Positions 19,807-28,650 of a DNA stretch of 60,637 nt are shown piece by piece (positions within the stretch are counted from its first letter, which is position 1; each line of letters begins with the position of its first letter). The notes below the pieces were generated by a model, which saw only the letters and a program-made list of their open reading frames with translations, was not told the origin of the DNA and did not search any database. Position numbers and translations under genes: made by a program. Origin of the DNA: Rhodospirillaceae bacterium (GTDB taxonomy: Bacteria > Pseudomonadota > Alphaproteobacteria > Thalassobaculales > Thalassobaculaceae); the NCBI GenBank assembly GCA_018401495.1, contig JAGYJX010000014.1, positions 1 through 60,637 on the forward strand, written 5' to 3'.

Positions 19807-22333
19807 CTACACGCGCCGCCCGATCGTTGGCAAGCCACCGCGGAGCCGCGCTGGCGCCACGATCAGTTGCGTGAACGCGGCGGGAACGCCAGCTCGTAGG
19901 GTCGTGGTCTCGGGGTCGATCGCCAGATTCGGGTTGTAGTAGGGGTCATGGTGCAGCAGTTCGCCCCAGCGCGCCCGCATCACCGCCGCCTCGGCCTCCC
20001 AGCGCGCCTTCTTGGCGGCGGTCAGGTACGGGCCGCGGCTCGCGGATTCGTGATGCAGCAGGCGGGCGTGCGGCGTCCACACGGTGCGAAAGCCGGCCGC
20101 CCCGGCCTTCAGGCACAGGTCGATGTCGGAGAAGTCGACGGCCAGCTCGGCCGCGTCGAACCCGCCGACGGCGTCAAACACGCTGCGGCGCATCGCCAGG
20201 CAGGCGCCGGTGACCGCGCTCATGGTCTGCGCAAGCCGCGACCGACCGAGGTAGCCGGAATGATCGTCGGTCAGCCCGACGTCGGCATGGCGGGCGACCC
20301 AGTCGCCGGCCAGCGTGACCCCGCCGTGCTGGACCCGCCGGTTGGGGTACAGCAGCTTTGCGCCGACCGCTCCGACGTCGGGGCGCACCGCCTGGCCGAC
20401 CAGTTCGGTCAGCCAGCCGGGATCGAGCGGCTCCACGTCGTTGTTCAGGAACACCAGCATGCTTCCCCGGGCGACGCCGACGCCGTCGTTCATGAGCGCC
20501 GAAAAGTTGAACGGCCCCGGCCGGGCCAGGACCCGGACCCGCGGATCGGCGCGCCGCGCCGGCCAGATAGTCGAGGGTCTCCCGACGCTCGCTGCCGTTG
20601 TCGAGAATCACCAATTCCAGCGCCGGGTAGTCGGTGCGGCGCAGGACGCCGTCGACGCAGCGCCGCAGCAGTTCGACGCGATCCCGCGTGGCGACGATCA
20701 GGCTGACGAGCGGCGCCGGATCCGGGACCGGCCACACCACCCGGGGTCCGTCCGCCTCGCGGCGGTAGACCCCCGCGGCCCGTGTCCGCTCCAGGTGCCC
20801 ACGAGCGGCACGGTCGGCGGCGGCGAGCGCGTACGGCTTGGAGGCGGGGTCGAGGGCGGTGGAGCCGTCCACGGCGCGCCAGTGATACAGCACGTGCGGC
20901 AGATGCCGGATCCGGTCCGGGCTGGTTCGCTCCGCGATCCGCAGCACCAGGTCGTGATCCTGGCTGCCCTCGAGCCCCACCCGCAGTCCGCCGAGTTCTT
21001 CGACCATGCCCCGCCTGAACACCGCCAGGTGCGTAACGATGTTCTGCACGAGCATCCGGTCCGGGTCCCAGTCCGGTTTGAAATGCGGATCGTGGCGGTT
21101 GCCGGCCGCGTCGATCTTGTCCTCGTCGGAATAGACCAGGTCGAGCGCCGGATCCTCGATGAGCGCGGCCGCCACCCGCGCCAGGGCGTGCGGCGCCAGT
21201 CGGTCGTCGTGGTCGAGAAAACCGACATGACTCCCGGTGGCGAGGCCGAGGGCGTCGTTGGTGGCGGCCGAGATGTGGCCGCGCCCGGCCCGCCAGATGA
21301 CGCGGATCCGCGGGTCGCGGGCGCGTGCGACGTCAAGCACGGCGCGGATCGCGGGGTCGCGCGAGGCGTCGTCGGCGATGCAGAGCTGCCAGCGCGGCCA
21401 GCTCTGGGCCTCGACCGAGGCGATGGCCTCCTCCAGGAAACGCGGCTCGGGATCGCAGACCGGCATCAGGATGGCGATGGTCGGCGCGTTCGGGAGGTCC
21501 GCCGGCACCGTCGCCGGCGGCCGCTCATAGGCGTCGATCCAGAGTTCATATCGGCTGCGCCAGCCCGCGGCAGCCGGCATCCCGGCGGCGCGCGCCAGCC
21601 GCACGGCCCGGTCCGGAACGGTCGGACGACCGTCGAACGCCGCCAGCGCGGACGCCGGCCGCCGCCGGATCCCCGGCCGACAGCGCGAGGGCCGCGACCT
21701 CCATCCGGGCCTCGTCGGACCCCGGCTCGACCATCAGCCAGCGGCGGTAGCGCGACCGCTCCTCGGCGAAGCGCGCGAGATCCTTGAGCGCGTCGACGCT
21801 CCCCGGGGACAACACCGTCGCGCGCCGCAGAGCCAGGCCGGTCAGACGGTCGTCGCCGGCCGCCGCCGCGGCGCGGGCCAGGCGGTCCCAGCCGCCCCAG
21901 CGCGAGGGATCGAGGCGCACCGCGTAGCCCATCCAGCGCCGTCCATCCTCCCGGGTGCCCAGCAGCGGCAGCGTGACACCGAGGTCATAGGCCCCGTCCG
22001 CGTCACCCGGGCGCAGCACGGCACGACGCCGCAGCGCCGCCACCGCGTCCTCCATCCAGCCGCCGGCGTGGCAGGCAGCGGCGAGCGCCGCGTGACGCTC
22101 CGGTTCGCCGGGCTGGAGTCTGGCCGCGGTCCGGAACGCCTCGATGGCGGCGTCGAGGCGCCCGGCCCGGCGCCGCAGGACGGCGAGGTTGGCGTGCGCG
22201 ACCGCCGCCCGCGGCCAGCGCGCGACGACGCCCTCGAACGCGGCGATCGCCGCCTCGAGCGGGACCGGACGGCCGCCACCGCGGCGGCGGCGGCGAAGGC
22301 GCTCGGCAGATCGGCGGGTTGCGATGGCGTCAT
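19807..22333 (-). CDS. TPR-glycosyltransferase fusion, tandem GT2 domains (about three frame breaks)
   Basis: The reconstructed product (about 842 aa) starts at ATG 22333. It has an N-terminal TPR-like region (AVAHANLAVLRRRAGRLDAAIEAFRTAARLQPGEPERHAALAAAC; GDADGAYDLGVTLPLLG), followed by two GT-A fold modules. The first has TIAILMPVCDPEPRFLEEAIASVEAQSW, FLDHDDRLAPHAL and YSDEDKID. The second has VSLIVATRDRVELLRRCVDGVL, VFLNNDVEPLDPGWLTELV, GAKLLYPNRRVQHGG and FDAAELAVDFSDIDLCLKA. Breaks are near 22280, 21655 and 20565; each can be bridged by a small indel without losing conserved residues. Such TPR-GT2 proteins usually make surface polysaccharide or O-glycosylate flagellin/secreted proteins. 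The flagellin-like gene is about 1.2 kb away (18645), so flagellin glycosylation is a reasonable guess, but no acceptor is proven. Confidence 0.78.
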
Positions 22334-22500
22334 GGGGCGGAGGACCTTCGACGGCGAAAACGCTACGACCGCCAGCGGTTTAACACGTCGGATCCGGGAT
22401 CTTCACGTGGTTTCACCGCGTTAACGTTTCATTCACCCGCACTACCTATCGTAGGGCTCGACGTGGCTGATCAACTTCAACAACGACGGGCGGCTCCGAG
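22334..22500. other. Divergent promoter region between TPR-GT and PilZ genes
   Basis: This 167-bp gap is noticeably less GC-rich (for example ATTCACCCGCACTACCTATC) than its surroundings, and it separates two divergent starts. It presumably holds both promoters. No convincing operator or terminator is seen. Confidence 0.4.
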
Positions 22501-22944
22501 ATGTGGTCGGCGATCAAGACGGCGCTGGGCGGCGGAGCGGAGCGCCGGGTGGCGCCCCGGGTCAGCGCCATGGGGCAGGTCCTTGTCGACAGCCGGAGCT
22601 ACCCTCTCGAGAACTGGAGCGCGTCGGGCGTGCTGTTCAGCGGCCACGACGGCCATCTCGCCAAGGGCCAGCGCTTCAAGCTGAGGGTCGAGGTCGAGGG
22701 CGATCGCGGGCCGATCGAGTTTTCGGCCGAGGCTCTCGTGGCCCGTCTCAGCGGTGATCGGGTCGCCGCCCAGTTCTTCATGATCGACAAGGTCAAGAAG
22801 CGCGCGATCATGGAGTACTTCGCGCGGATCAACGCGGGACGTGTAGCTGACGCGTCAAGTTGTCCGGTATCTGTAGCGCGTGATCTGTCCGCTTCCGTTG
22901 AAGAGCCCAGTGGGCCAGCCGGAGGTCGCCGTAGGCGGCCGTAG
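22501..22944 (+). CDS. PilZ-domain protein with 3' end altered by IS insertion
   Basis: A stand-alone c-di-GMP receptor domain. The RxxxR motif is R16-V-A-P-R20 (in ERRVAPR), and the N/DxSxxG motif is N38-W-S-A-S-G43, the two ligand-binding signatures. They are followed by a PilZ-type beta-barrel and a helical end (KVKKRAIMEYFARINAGR). Before the insertion the reading frame would have ended at residue 114: joining the sequence left of the element to that beyond the right target duplication gives GGA CGT TGA. The insertion at 22842 replaced that stop, so the frame now runs 33 residues into the IS (VADASSCPVSVARD...GGRRRRP) and stops at 22944. The PilZ core is complete, so the protein may remain functional with an added basic tail, or the mRNA may be unstable. 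Confidence 0.9.
   Translation: MWSAIKTALGGGAERRVAPRVSAMGQVLVDSRSYPLENWSASGVLFSGHDGHLAKGQRFKLRVEVEGDRGPIEFSAEALVARLSGDRVAAQFFMIDKVKKRAIMEYFARINAGRVADASSCPVSVARDLSASVEEPSGPAGGRRRRP
22826..22841. repeat. Left 16-bp target-site duplication of the ISNCY element
   Basis: GGATCAACGCGGGACG here is identical to 24233-24248. The two copies directly abut the outer ends of the element, marking an intact transposition event. Confidence 0.93.
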
Positions 22945-22959
22945 GCTGGCCCACTGGGC
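22905..22959 (-). terminator. Strong hairpin at the 3' end of the transposase gene
   Basis: A 16-bp perfect stem (GCCCAGTGGGCCAGCC, 22905-22920, paired with 22944-22959) encloses a 23-base loop. It starts just after the transposase stop on the minus strand. There is no U-tract, so it may act as an mRNA-stabilising or Rho-assisted end. It also lies in the tail fused to PilZ and could attenuate read-through from that side. Confidence 0.55.
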
Positions 22960-22976
22960 TGGCGCGTCGAAGCGGT

Positions 22977-24152
22977 TCACGCGGCCATGTCGGTCTGTTC
23001 CTCTTTGAGAGGCGGGAAGTCGGCGATGCGGTGCGGTCCCCAGAACAGGGCGATGGCGCCATCCGGGTACTCGTTCAGGCGGACCTTGGCGCGCACGAAG
23101 TGCGGGCGCAGGCGGCTCGGCGGGATTTGCAGGATACGGCCTTTCCAGCGCACGGTGTTGTCGTTGCCGACCTGGCGGTAGTCCTGGACGCACATGGCGT
23201 CTCGCCAGGCGTCCTCATCGATCGCCACGAAGGCGGTGCCGGCTCCTTCGGCGGCGACGGCGAAGCGGGCGTTGTAGTCCGCGATGTAGGTCTCGGCGAT
23301 CCAGCGGTTGGCGGCCGCTGCGGTGGTGATCCCGGCGAGCCGCAACTCCTTGGGCAGGCGATCCTGCAGCGTGCGGAAGGCGCGTTCCGAGCGGCCGCGC
23401 GCCTCCGGAGAGTAGGCCGCGATATGATGGATGCCGAGATCGGCCAGCGCCCGCCCAACCTGGGTGAGCACCGTCTTGGAGACCGTCTCGCCAGCCTTCG
23501 GGGTGTAGAAGTAGTGGCTGCCCCGATCGGTGTAGAGCTCGTGGAACAGGCCGTGCCGCTCGAGCACCTCGCCCAACCCCCGAAGGCTCGACGCGGTGCC
23601 TTCTTCCTCGACCAGGAAGGCCGAGTAGATCGCGCTGGTCGCGTCGTCCAGGGTGACCACCAGATCGTATTCGCGCGCCTCGCCTGAGAGCCACGCAAAG
23701 CGCGAGGCGTCCTGATGCAGCATCTCCCCCGGCAGCGCGCGCCGTGGCCGCTTGCGGCGGTGCGCCGAGCGCCGAGGCGCCGGCCTCACCAAGCCCGCCG
23801 CCTGAAGGTTCACACGGGTCACCGTGTAGCCGAGCTTGTAGTTGTGACGCTTCACAAGCTGCTCGTGGAAGTGCTTCACCGTGAAGTCGCTGTAGCGCTC
23901 CTGGTAAAGCCCTAGCATCCGCGCGATCTCAACCGGTGAGGCGCGGCGGCTCGACGGCTTGCCAATCCGACGGTCGACCAACCCCACCGGACCCTCGTCG
24001 CGAAGCCGATCCCGCCAGCGCCGGAACGTCCGTTCCGTGATCCCCAGCATCTCAGCAGCCTCCACCTGGTTCAGTTCGCCTCGCTCATGACGATCCAAAA
24101 GCGTCTCGAACCTCATCTGTCGTACCCCTTGCAGCACTCCGGCCCGGTTCAT
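22977..24152 (-). CDS. ISNCY-family transposase (DDE integrase core)
   Basis: An intact transposase of 391 aa from ATG 24152 (MNRAGVLQGVRQMRFETLL); an in-frame ATG at 24179 would give 400 aa. An N-terminal HTH (NQVEAAEMLGITERTFRRWRDRLRDEG) is followed by a second HTH-like region (HEQLVKRHNYKLGYTVTRVNLQAAGL). The rve/DDE core has HQDASRFAWL, VVTLDDATSAIYSAFLVEEE, ELYTDRGSHYFYTPKAG and the E-containing YSPEARGRSERAFRTLQDRLPKEL. The C-terminus has a small beta domain (KGRILQIPPSRLRPHFVRAKVRLNEYPDGAIALFWGPHRI), typical of this group. The uninterrupted frame in a region otherwise full of indels agrees with a young element. Confidence 0.93.
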   Translation of the reverse strand: MNRAGVLQGVRQMRFETLLDRHERGELNQVEAAEMLGITERTFRRWRDRLRDEGPVGLVDRRIGKPSSRRASPVEIARMLGLYQERYSDFTVKHFHEQLVKRHNYKLGYTVTRVNLQAAGLVRPAPRRSAHRRKRPRRALPGEMLHQDASRFAWLSGEAREYDLVVTLDDATSAIYSAFLVEEEGTASSLRGLGEVLERHGLFHELYTDRGSHYFYTPKAGETVSKTVLTQVGRALADLGIHHIAAYSPEARGRSERAFRTLQDRLPKELRLAGITTAAAANRWIAETYIADYNARFAVAAEGAGTAFVAIDEDAWRDAMCVQDYRQVGNDNTVRWKGRILQIPPSRLRPHFVRAKVRLNEYPDGAIALFWGPHRIADFPPLKEEQTDMAA

Positions 24153-24232
24153 CAGCGCCCCCTCTTTGGAGCGATTCAAAAACCGGACACTTCACGCGCT
24201 ACAAAATCCGGACAGATCGTGAGTCAGCTACA

Positions 24233-24248
24233 GGATCAACGCGGGACG
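24233..24248. repeat. Right 16-bp target-site duplication of the ISNCY element
   Basis: Second copy of GGATCAACGCGGGACG. It is followed directly by TTGACC; the first bases TTGA complete the original arginine codon and TGA stop of the PilZ gene. Confidence 0.93.
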
Positions 24249-24319
24249 TTGACCCTCTCCCGCACGGGCGCCAGACTCCTCCCGACCGCGGGAACGTGGA
24301 ACTGGCCGGGATCCGGACG

Positions 24320-25055
24320 TGAGCATCTGGGGAAAGATCATCGGCGGCGCCGCCGGCTTCGCGCTGGGCGGTCCCATCGGGGCGCTGCTGGGCGTCGTCG
24401 GCGGGCACGCCGTCGACCGCTACGCCGTACCCGACGAGCCGATCGACGAGGAGGCGGCGACCCGCCGAAGATCGCCTTCACCGTCGGCGTGATCGCCCTC
24501 GGCGCCAAGATGGCCAAGGTCGACGGCGTGGTGACCCGCGACGAGATCGCGGCGTTCCGCGAGGTCTTCCAGGTCCCGCCCGAGGAGACCCGGAACGTCG
24601 GCCGCGTCTGGGACATGGCCCGCCAGACCAGCGACGGCTTCGAGGCCTACGCGGCCCAGATCGCGCGCCTGTTCCACCCGGCGTCGCCGGTCCTGGAACA
24701 GCTTCTCGGTTCGCTGTTCCACATCGCCCGCGCCGACGGCGTTGTCCACGATAAGGAAGTGGAGTATCTCCGGCGCGTCGCTGCGATCTTCGGCTTCGAC
24801 GACTTCCAGTTCGAACGGCTGCGGGCCACCTTCACCGGCGACACCAGCTCCGACCCGTACGCCGTTCTCGGCGTGACGCCCGACACCGACGACGGCGAGG
24901 TGCGCGCCGCCTACCGCCGGCTGGTGCGGGAACACCATCCCGACCGCCTGATCGCCCAGGGTCTTCCCGAGGAGGCGGTGGCGGCGGCCACCGACAAGCT
25001 GGCGCGCATCAACGGCGCCTGGGACCGCATCAAGCAGAATCGAAAGCTGATCTAG
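24320..25055 (+). CDS. DjlA-like TerB/DnaJ co-chaperone (frame broken near 24465)
   Basis: GTG 24320 opens a glycine-rich membrane-anchor segment (WGKIIGGAAGFALGGPIGALLGVVGGHAVDRYA), as in DjlA N-termini. After an indel near 24465 the frame continues with a TerB-type helical domain (VIALGAKMAKVDGVVTRDEIAAFREVF; LFHIARADGVVHDKEVEYLRRVAAIFG) and a C-terminal J domain (DPYAVLGVTPDTDDGEVRAAYRRLVREHHPDRLIAQG) with the HPD motif intact. Such proteins recruit DnaK to the inner-membrane face. Reconstructed length is about 245 aa, normal for the alphaproteobacterial form. It directly precedes the ABC-F gene with a 3-bp gap and may be co-transcribed. Confidence 0.85.
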
Positions 25056-25058
25056 ACC

Positions 25059-26919
25059 ATGGCATCTCCGGGCGACAGGGCGACACCTCCGGCCGTCGCG
25101 CTGCGCGGCGCACGGCTCGGATTCGGCGGGCGCCCGCTGTTTACCGACGTCGACCTGCCGCTCGCCAAGGGTGACCGGATGTGCCTGGTCGGGCGCAACG
25201 GCTCCGGCAAGTCGACGCTCCTGCGGGCGCTGGCCGGCGAGATCGACATCGACGGGGGCGAGCGTTTCGTCCAGCCCGGCTCGCGCATCGCCTACCTGCC
25301 GCAGGACCCGAAGGCTCCCGGCGAGGAACGGGTGTTCGACAACGTCGCCGCCGGCCTGCCGCCGGCACCGGAAGGCATCCCGCGCGACCACCTGGTGGAA
25401 GCGGCCCTGGCCGGTCTCGACCTCGACGGCGACCGCCGCATGGGCACCCTCTCCGGCGGCGAGACCCGACGGGCGGCGCTGGCCCGGGCGCTGGTCTCCG
25501 ACCCGGAAGTCCTGCTGCTCGACGAGCCGACCAACCACCTGGACCTGCCGACCATCGAATGGCTGGAGCAGGAACTGGCGCGCAGCGAGGCCGGGCTGCT
25601 GATCATCAGCCACGACCGCGCCTTCCTGCGGCGCCTGACGGACCGCACGCTGTGGCTCGAGCGTGGCGTGCTGCGCCGACTGAACGAGGGCATCGACGCG
25701 TTCCCGGACTGGGCCGACAGGGTGCTGGCGGACGAGGAGGCCCAGGCCCACAAGCTGAACCGCAAGATCGCCGAGGAGACCCGCTGGCTGCGCGAGGGCC
25801 TGACCGCACGGCGCAAGCGCAACATGGGGCGGGTGCGCTCGCTGCTCGGCCTGCGTCAGGACAGGGCCGAGCGCATCAAGCGTCCCGAGGGGCTGAAGCT
25901 GGACGCCGGCGACGCCACGCGCAGCGGCAGCCTAGTGCTGGAGGCGATCAACCTCTCCAAGGCCTTCACCGACGCGCGCGGCGTCGAGACCCGGGTGGCC
26001 GACGACATTTCGCTCACCGTCCGGCGCGGCGACCGGATCGGCATCATCGGCCGCAACGGCGCCGGCAAGTCGACGCTGCTGCGCATGCTGCTGGGGCGTG
26101 AGACCCCGGATTCCGGGCGGGTCAAGACCGGGTTCGGTGTCGAACCGGTGTATTTCGACCAGAAGCGCGCGCAGCTGAACCCCGACGACACCCTCTGGTC
26201 GACGCTCTGCCCGGGCGGCGGCGACACGGTGCTGATCCGCGGCAGGCCCCGGCACGTGGTGTCCTACCTCCGCGACTTCCTGTTCGAGGACCGTCAGGCC
26301 ACCGCCAAGGTCGCCACGCTGTCGGGCGGCGAGCGCAACCGCCTGCTGCTCGCCAAGCTGTTCGCCCAGCCGCACAACCTGCTGGTCCTGGACGAGCCGA
26401 CCAACGACCTCGACGTCGAGACCCTCGACCTGCTGCAGGAGGAACTCGGCGACTACGACGGCACGATCGTGCTGGTCAGCCACGACCGCGACTTCCTCGA
26501 CCGCACCGTAACCTCGATCCTGGCGCTCGAGGGCGCGGGCAAGGTCCGGGAGTATGTCGGCGGCTACAGCGACTACGTCGCCGAGCGCAAGCGCACCGGC
26601 GCCGACGCGCCGGACACCGCCGGGCGGACAGCGCGGACCGGCAAGCCGGCCGCCGAGAAGCCGCGGTCGCGCCCCAGCAAGCTCGGCTACAAGGACGCGC
26701 GCGAACTGGAGCAGCTGCCGGACCGGATCGCCAAGACCGAGGCGGAGATCGCCAGGCTGGAGACGGTGATCGCCGACCCGGACCTGTACCGCCGCGATCC
26801 GCAAGCGCTTCGAGGCGGAGACAGCCCGGCTGGCGGCCGCCAAGGCGGCGCTGGCCGCCGCCGAGGACCGCTGGCTGGAACTGGAGGCGCAACGGGAGGG
26901 GTTGGAGAGCGCCACTTGA
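25059..26919 (+). CDS. ABC-F family ATPase, Uup-like (frame broken near 26810)
   Basis: Two ABC domains without membrane segments. Domain 1 has Walker A GRNGSGKST, signature LSGGETRRAALARAL and Walker B VLLLDEPTNHLD. Domain 2 has GRNGAGKST, LSGGERNRLLLAKLF and LLVLDEPTNDLD. The linker between them is of the Uup/EttA type, and the C-terminal region has a charged coiled-coil (KDARELEQLPDRIAKTEAEIARLETVI). After LYRRDP the frame slips by one base, continuing RFEAETARLAAAKAALAAAEDRWLELEAQREGLESAT to the TGA at 26917-26919. ABC-F proteins act on the ribosome or in DNA/replication-linked processes; Uup is the most similar by coiled-coil tail. The last codons overlap the EamA gene start (TTGA). Confidence 0.85.
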
Positions 26920-27795
26920 GGCCGATCGACCTGCTGGCGGCGATCGCCGTCAACCTGGCCTGGGGCCTCAACTTCCCGATCGCCAAGCTGGGGGTGGCCG
27001 AGCTGCCGCCGATGCTGTTGATCGGCCTGCGCTACGCGCTCACCGCGGTGCTGCTGATTCCATGGCTGCGCTGGCCGCGCGGGCCAGTTCCGCCAGATCC
27101 TCGGGATCTCGTTCACGCTCGGGTTCCTGCACTTCGCGCTGATGATCACCGGTCTCGCCGGCGTCGACGCCTCGGTGGCGGCGATCGCCGTGCAGGCGCA
27201 GGTGCCGTTCGCCGCGATCCTCGCCTTCCTGTTCTTTCGCGACGCGATCGGCTGGCGCCGCGCCGGCGGCATCGCGCTGGCGCTGGCCGGCATCGTGCTG
27301 CTGGCCGGGCATCCCGGCGAAACCTCGGACCCGCTGTCGCTGGCCATGGTGATCACCGCCTCCTTCGTCTGGGCGGTGTCGTCGATCCAGGTGAAGAAGC
27401 TCGGCTCCATCGACACCCTGGTGCTGAACGCCTGGATCGCCGTGCTGGCGACGCCGCAACTGCTGATCGGCTCCTGGCTGGTCGAGGGCGACCGCTGGGC
27501 GGCGGTGCCGGAGGCCGGGATGTGGGGCTGGGTCGCGGTGGTCTACATGGCGGTGGCGGTCACGGTGTTCGGGTACGGGATCTGGTATTACCTGCTGCAG
27601 CGCTACCCGGTGACGACGGTGTTGCCGTTGTCGCTGCTGGCTCCCACCTTCGGGGTGCTGTGCGGGATCTTCATGCTGGGCGAACCGGCGAGCCTGGAGA
27701 AGCTGACCGGCGCCGCGATCACCCTCTGCGGCGTCGCCATCGTCATGCTGGCGCCGCGGCCGCAGCCGCCAACCGCGGCGAAGGAGCCGTCATGA
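26916..27795 (+). CDS. EamA/DMT-superfamily metabolite exporter (frame broken near 27085)
   Basis: The TTG at 26916 overlaps the previous TGA and begins LRPIDLLAAIAVNLAWGLNFPIAKLGVAELPPMLLIGLRYALTA, a classic EamA N-terminus (two EamA repeats, about ten membrane spans expected). A single extra G at about 27085 disrupts WPRGQFRQILGISFTLGFLHFALM. The second frame then carries GVDASVAAIAVQAQVPFAAILAFLFFRD and the second repeat up to VIMLAPRPQPP. Reconstructed length is about 293 aa. Substrate is unknown; many family members export amino acids or other small metabolites. The stop overlaps the start of the next gene (ATGA), indicating translational coupling. Confidence 0.82.
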
Positions 27796-28526
27796 GCGCC
27801 GTTGTCGATCGCCCGTCGCCGAACCACGGCCCGCGCCCGACCGGCACCCCGGTCGACATCCTGCTGCTGCACTACACCGACATGTCGCGGGCCGAGGACG
27901 CGGTCGACCGGCTGTGCGACCCGACGGCGCGGGTCAGTTCCCACTACGTCGTCGCCGAGGACGGTCGGGTGTGGAGGCTGGTGCCGGAATCCCGGCGGGC
28001 GTGGCACGCCGGTGTGTCGTGGTGGGCCGGAGAGAGCGACGTCAACGGCCGCTCGGTCGGCATCGAGGTGGCGAATCACGGCCACTCGCACGGCTACCGA
28101 CCGTTCCCGCCCGCCCAGATGGCGGCCCTGGAATCGCTGTGCCTGGGCATCCTGGCGCGCCACCCGATTCCGCCGCACCGGGTCCTCGGTCATTCCGACG
28201 TGGCGCCGGGCCGCAAGATCGACCCCGGGCACCTGTTCGACTGGCAGCGCCTGGCGGTACACGGCATCGGTTTCTGGCCGGCCGAGGCCGGTGAAGCCGC
28301 GCTCGAGGACACCGCCGTCGCGGCGGCGCTCGCCGCTATCGGTTACCGGGTGGGAGCCGCCGATCCGGCCGATCCGGTCACCCGCGCGGCGCTGTGGTCG
28401 TTCCGTCGGCACTGGTGCCCGGGCAGCCTCGATCGGCCATTCGACAGCCGCATGGCGGGTATGCTGAAAGCCGTCGCGGAGGGATCCAAAAAAACTCGAA
28501 AAAGCCGTTGCGCCCAGGGGAGATAG
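27792..28526 (+). CDS. N-acetylmuramoyl-L-alanine amidase, AmpD-like, with PG-binding tail
   Basis: The intact 244-aa protein has an Amidase_2 domain: VDILLLHYTDM supplies the first zinc-ligand histidine, then SSHYVVAEDGRVWRLV, GRSVGIEVANHGH and VLGHSDVAPGRKIDPGHLFDWQRL, which supplies the others. A C-terminal PG_binding_1-like repeat follows (AAALAAIGYRVGAADPADPVTRAALWSFRRHW). No signal peptide is evident, so it should act in the cytosol on anhydro-muropeptides, as AmpD does, in the same recycling pathway as AnmK (3886). The C-terminus is basic (KKTRKSRCAQGR). Coupled by ATGA overlap to the EamA transporter. Confidence 0.85.
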   Translation: MSAVVDRPSPNHGPRPTGTPVDILLLHYTDMSRAEDAVDRLCDPTARVSSHYVVAEDGRVWRLVPESRRAWHAGVSWWAGESDVNGRSVGIEVANHGHSHGYRPFPPAQMAALESLCLGILARHPIPPHRVLGHSDVAPGRKIDPGHLFDWQRLAVHGIGFWPAEAGEAALEDTAVAAALAAIGYRVGAADPADPVTRAALWSFRRHWCPGSLDRPFDSRMAGMLKAVAEGSKKTRKSRCAQGR

Positions 28527-28529
28527 ACC

Positions 28530-28648
28530 CTACCTTCCGGTCATTGACGCGTGCGCACGTGCCGCTGGCCCCATAGTGGTTACGCAACGACGAGGCGTCT
28601 CTTTTCACAACCCCGGCCTTTGATGGCCGGTTGCGAAGGGGGAACCCA
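28530..28648 (+). promoter_or_regulatory. Structured 5' leader of the decarboxylase gene, candidate speF-type motif
   Basis: The about 120-bp leader contains a stretch that looks strongly constrained (TAGTGGTTACGCAACGACGA, then GGCGTCTCTTTTCACAACC). A hairpin follows (CCGGCC, loop TTTGAT, GGCCGG), then the ribosome-binding site AAGGGGG before ATG 28651. Alphaproteobacterial ornithine decarboxylase genes are known to carry a conserved RNA called the speF motif. Position and gene match, but I cannot run a covariance search, so the identification is tentative. Confidence 0.45.
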
Positions 28649-28650
28649 CG

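Larger units (their letters stand above)
22842..24232. mobile_element. Complete ISNCY (IS1202-like) insertion sequence, 1,391 bp
   Basis: The element starts with TGTAGCTGAC and ends with its inverse GTCAGCTACA, the 5'-TGT...ACA-3' ends of this group. Both ends carry internal iterations: TGTAGC(T/G)...TGTCCGG occurs twice at each end (for example 22842-22867 and 22872-22892; mirrored at the right end), probably transposase binding sites. It encodes a single transposase on the minus strand. The perfect 16-bp target duplication agrees with long duplications reported for IS1202-related elements; IS481 members share TGT ends but normally make shorter duplications. The lack of decay in ends, duplication and transposase suggests a recent jump. 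Confidence 0.9.

Noticed and set aside
26810..26900. Apparent premature end of the ABC-F protein as a genuine truncation
   Set aside because: The tail continues in the neighbouring frame with a coherent coiled-coil, so an indel is more likely.
25059..28526. A single giant protein spanning the ABC-F, EamA and AmpD-like regions
   Set aside because: The frame is open only because small indels and GC-rich composition remove stops; each domain has its own conserved termini, and overlapping ATGA/TTGA junctions separate them.
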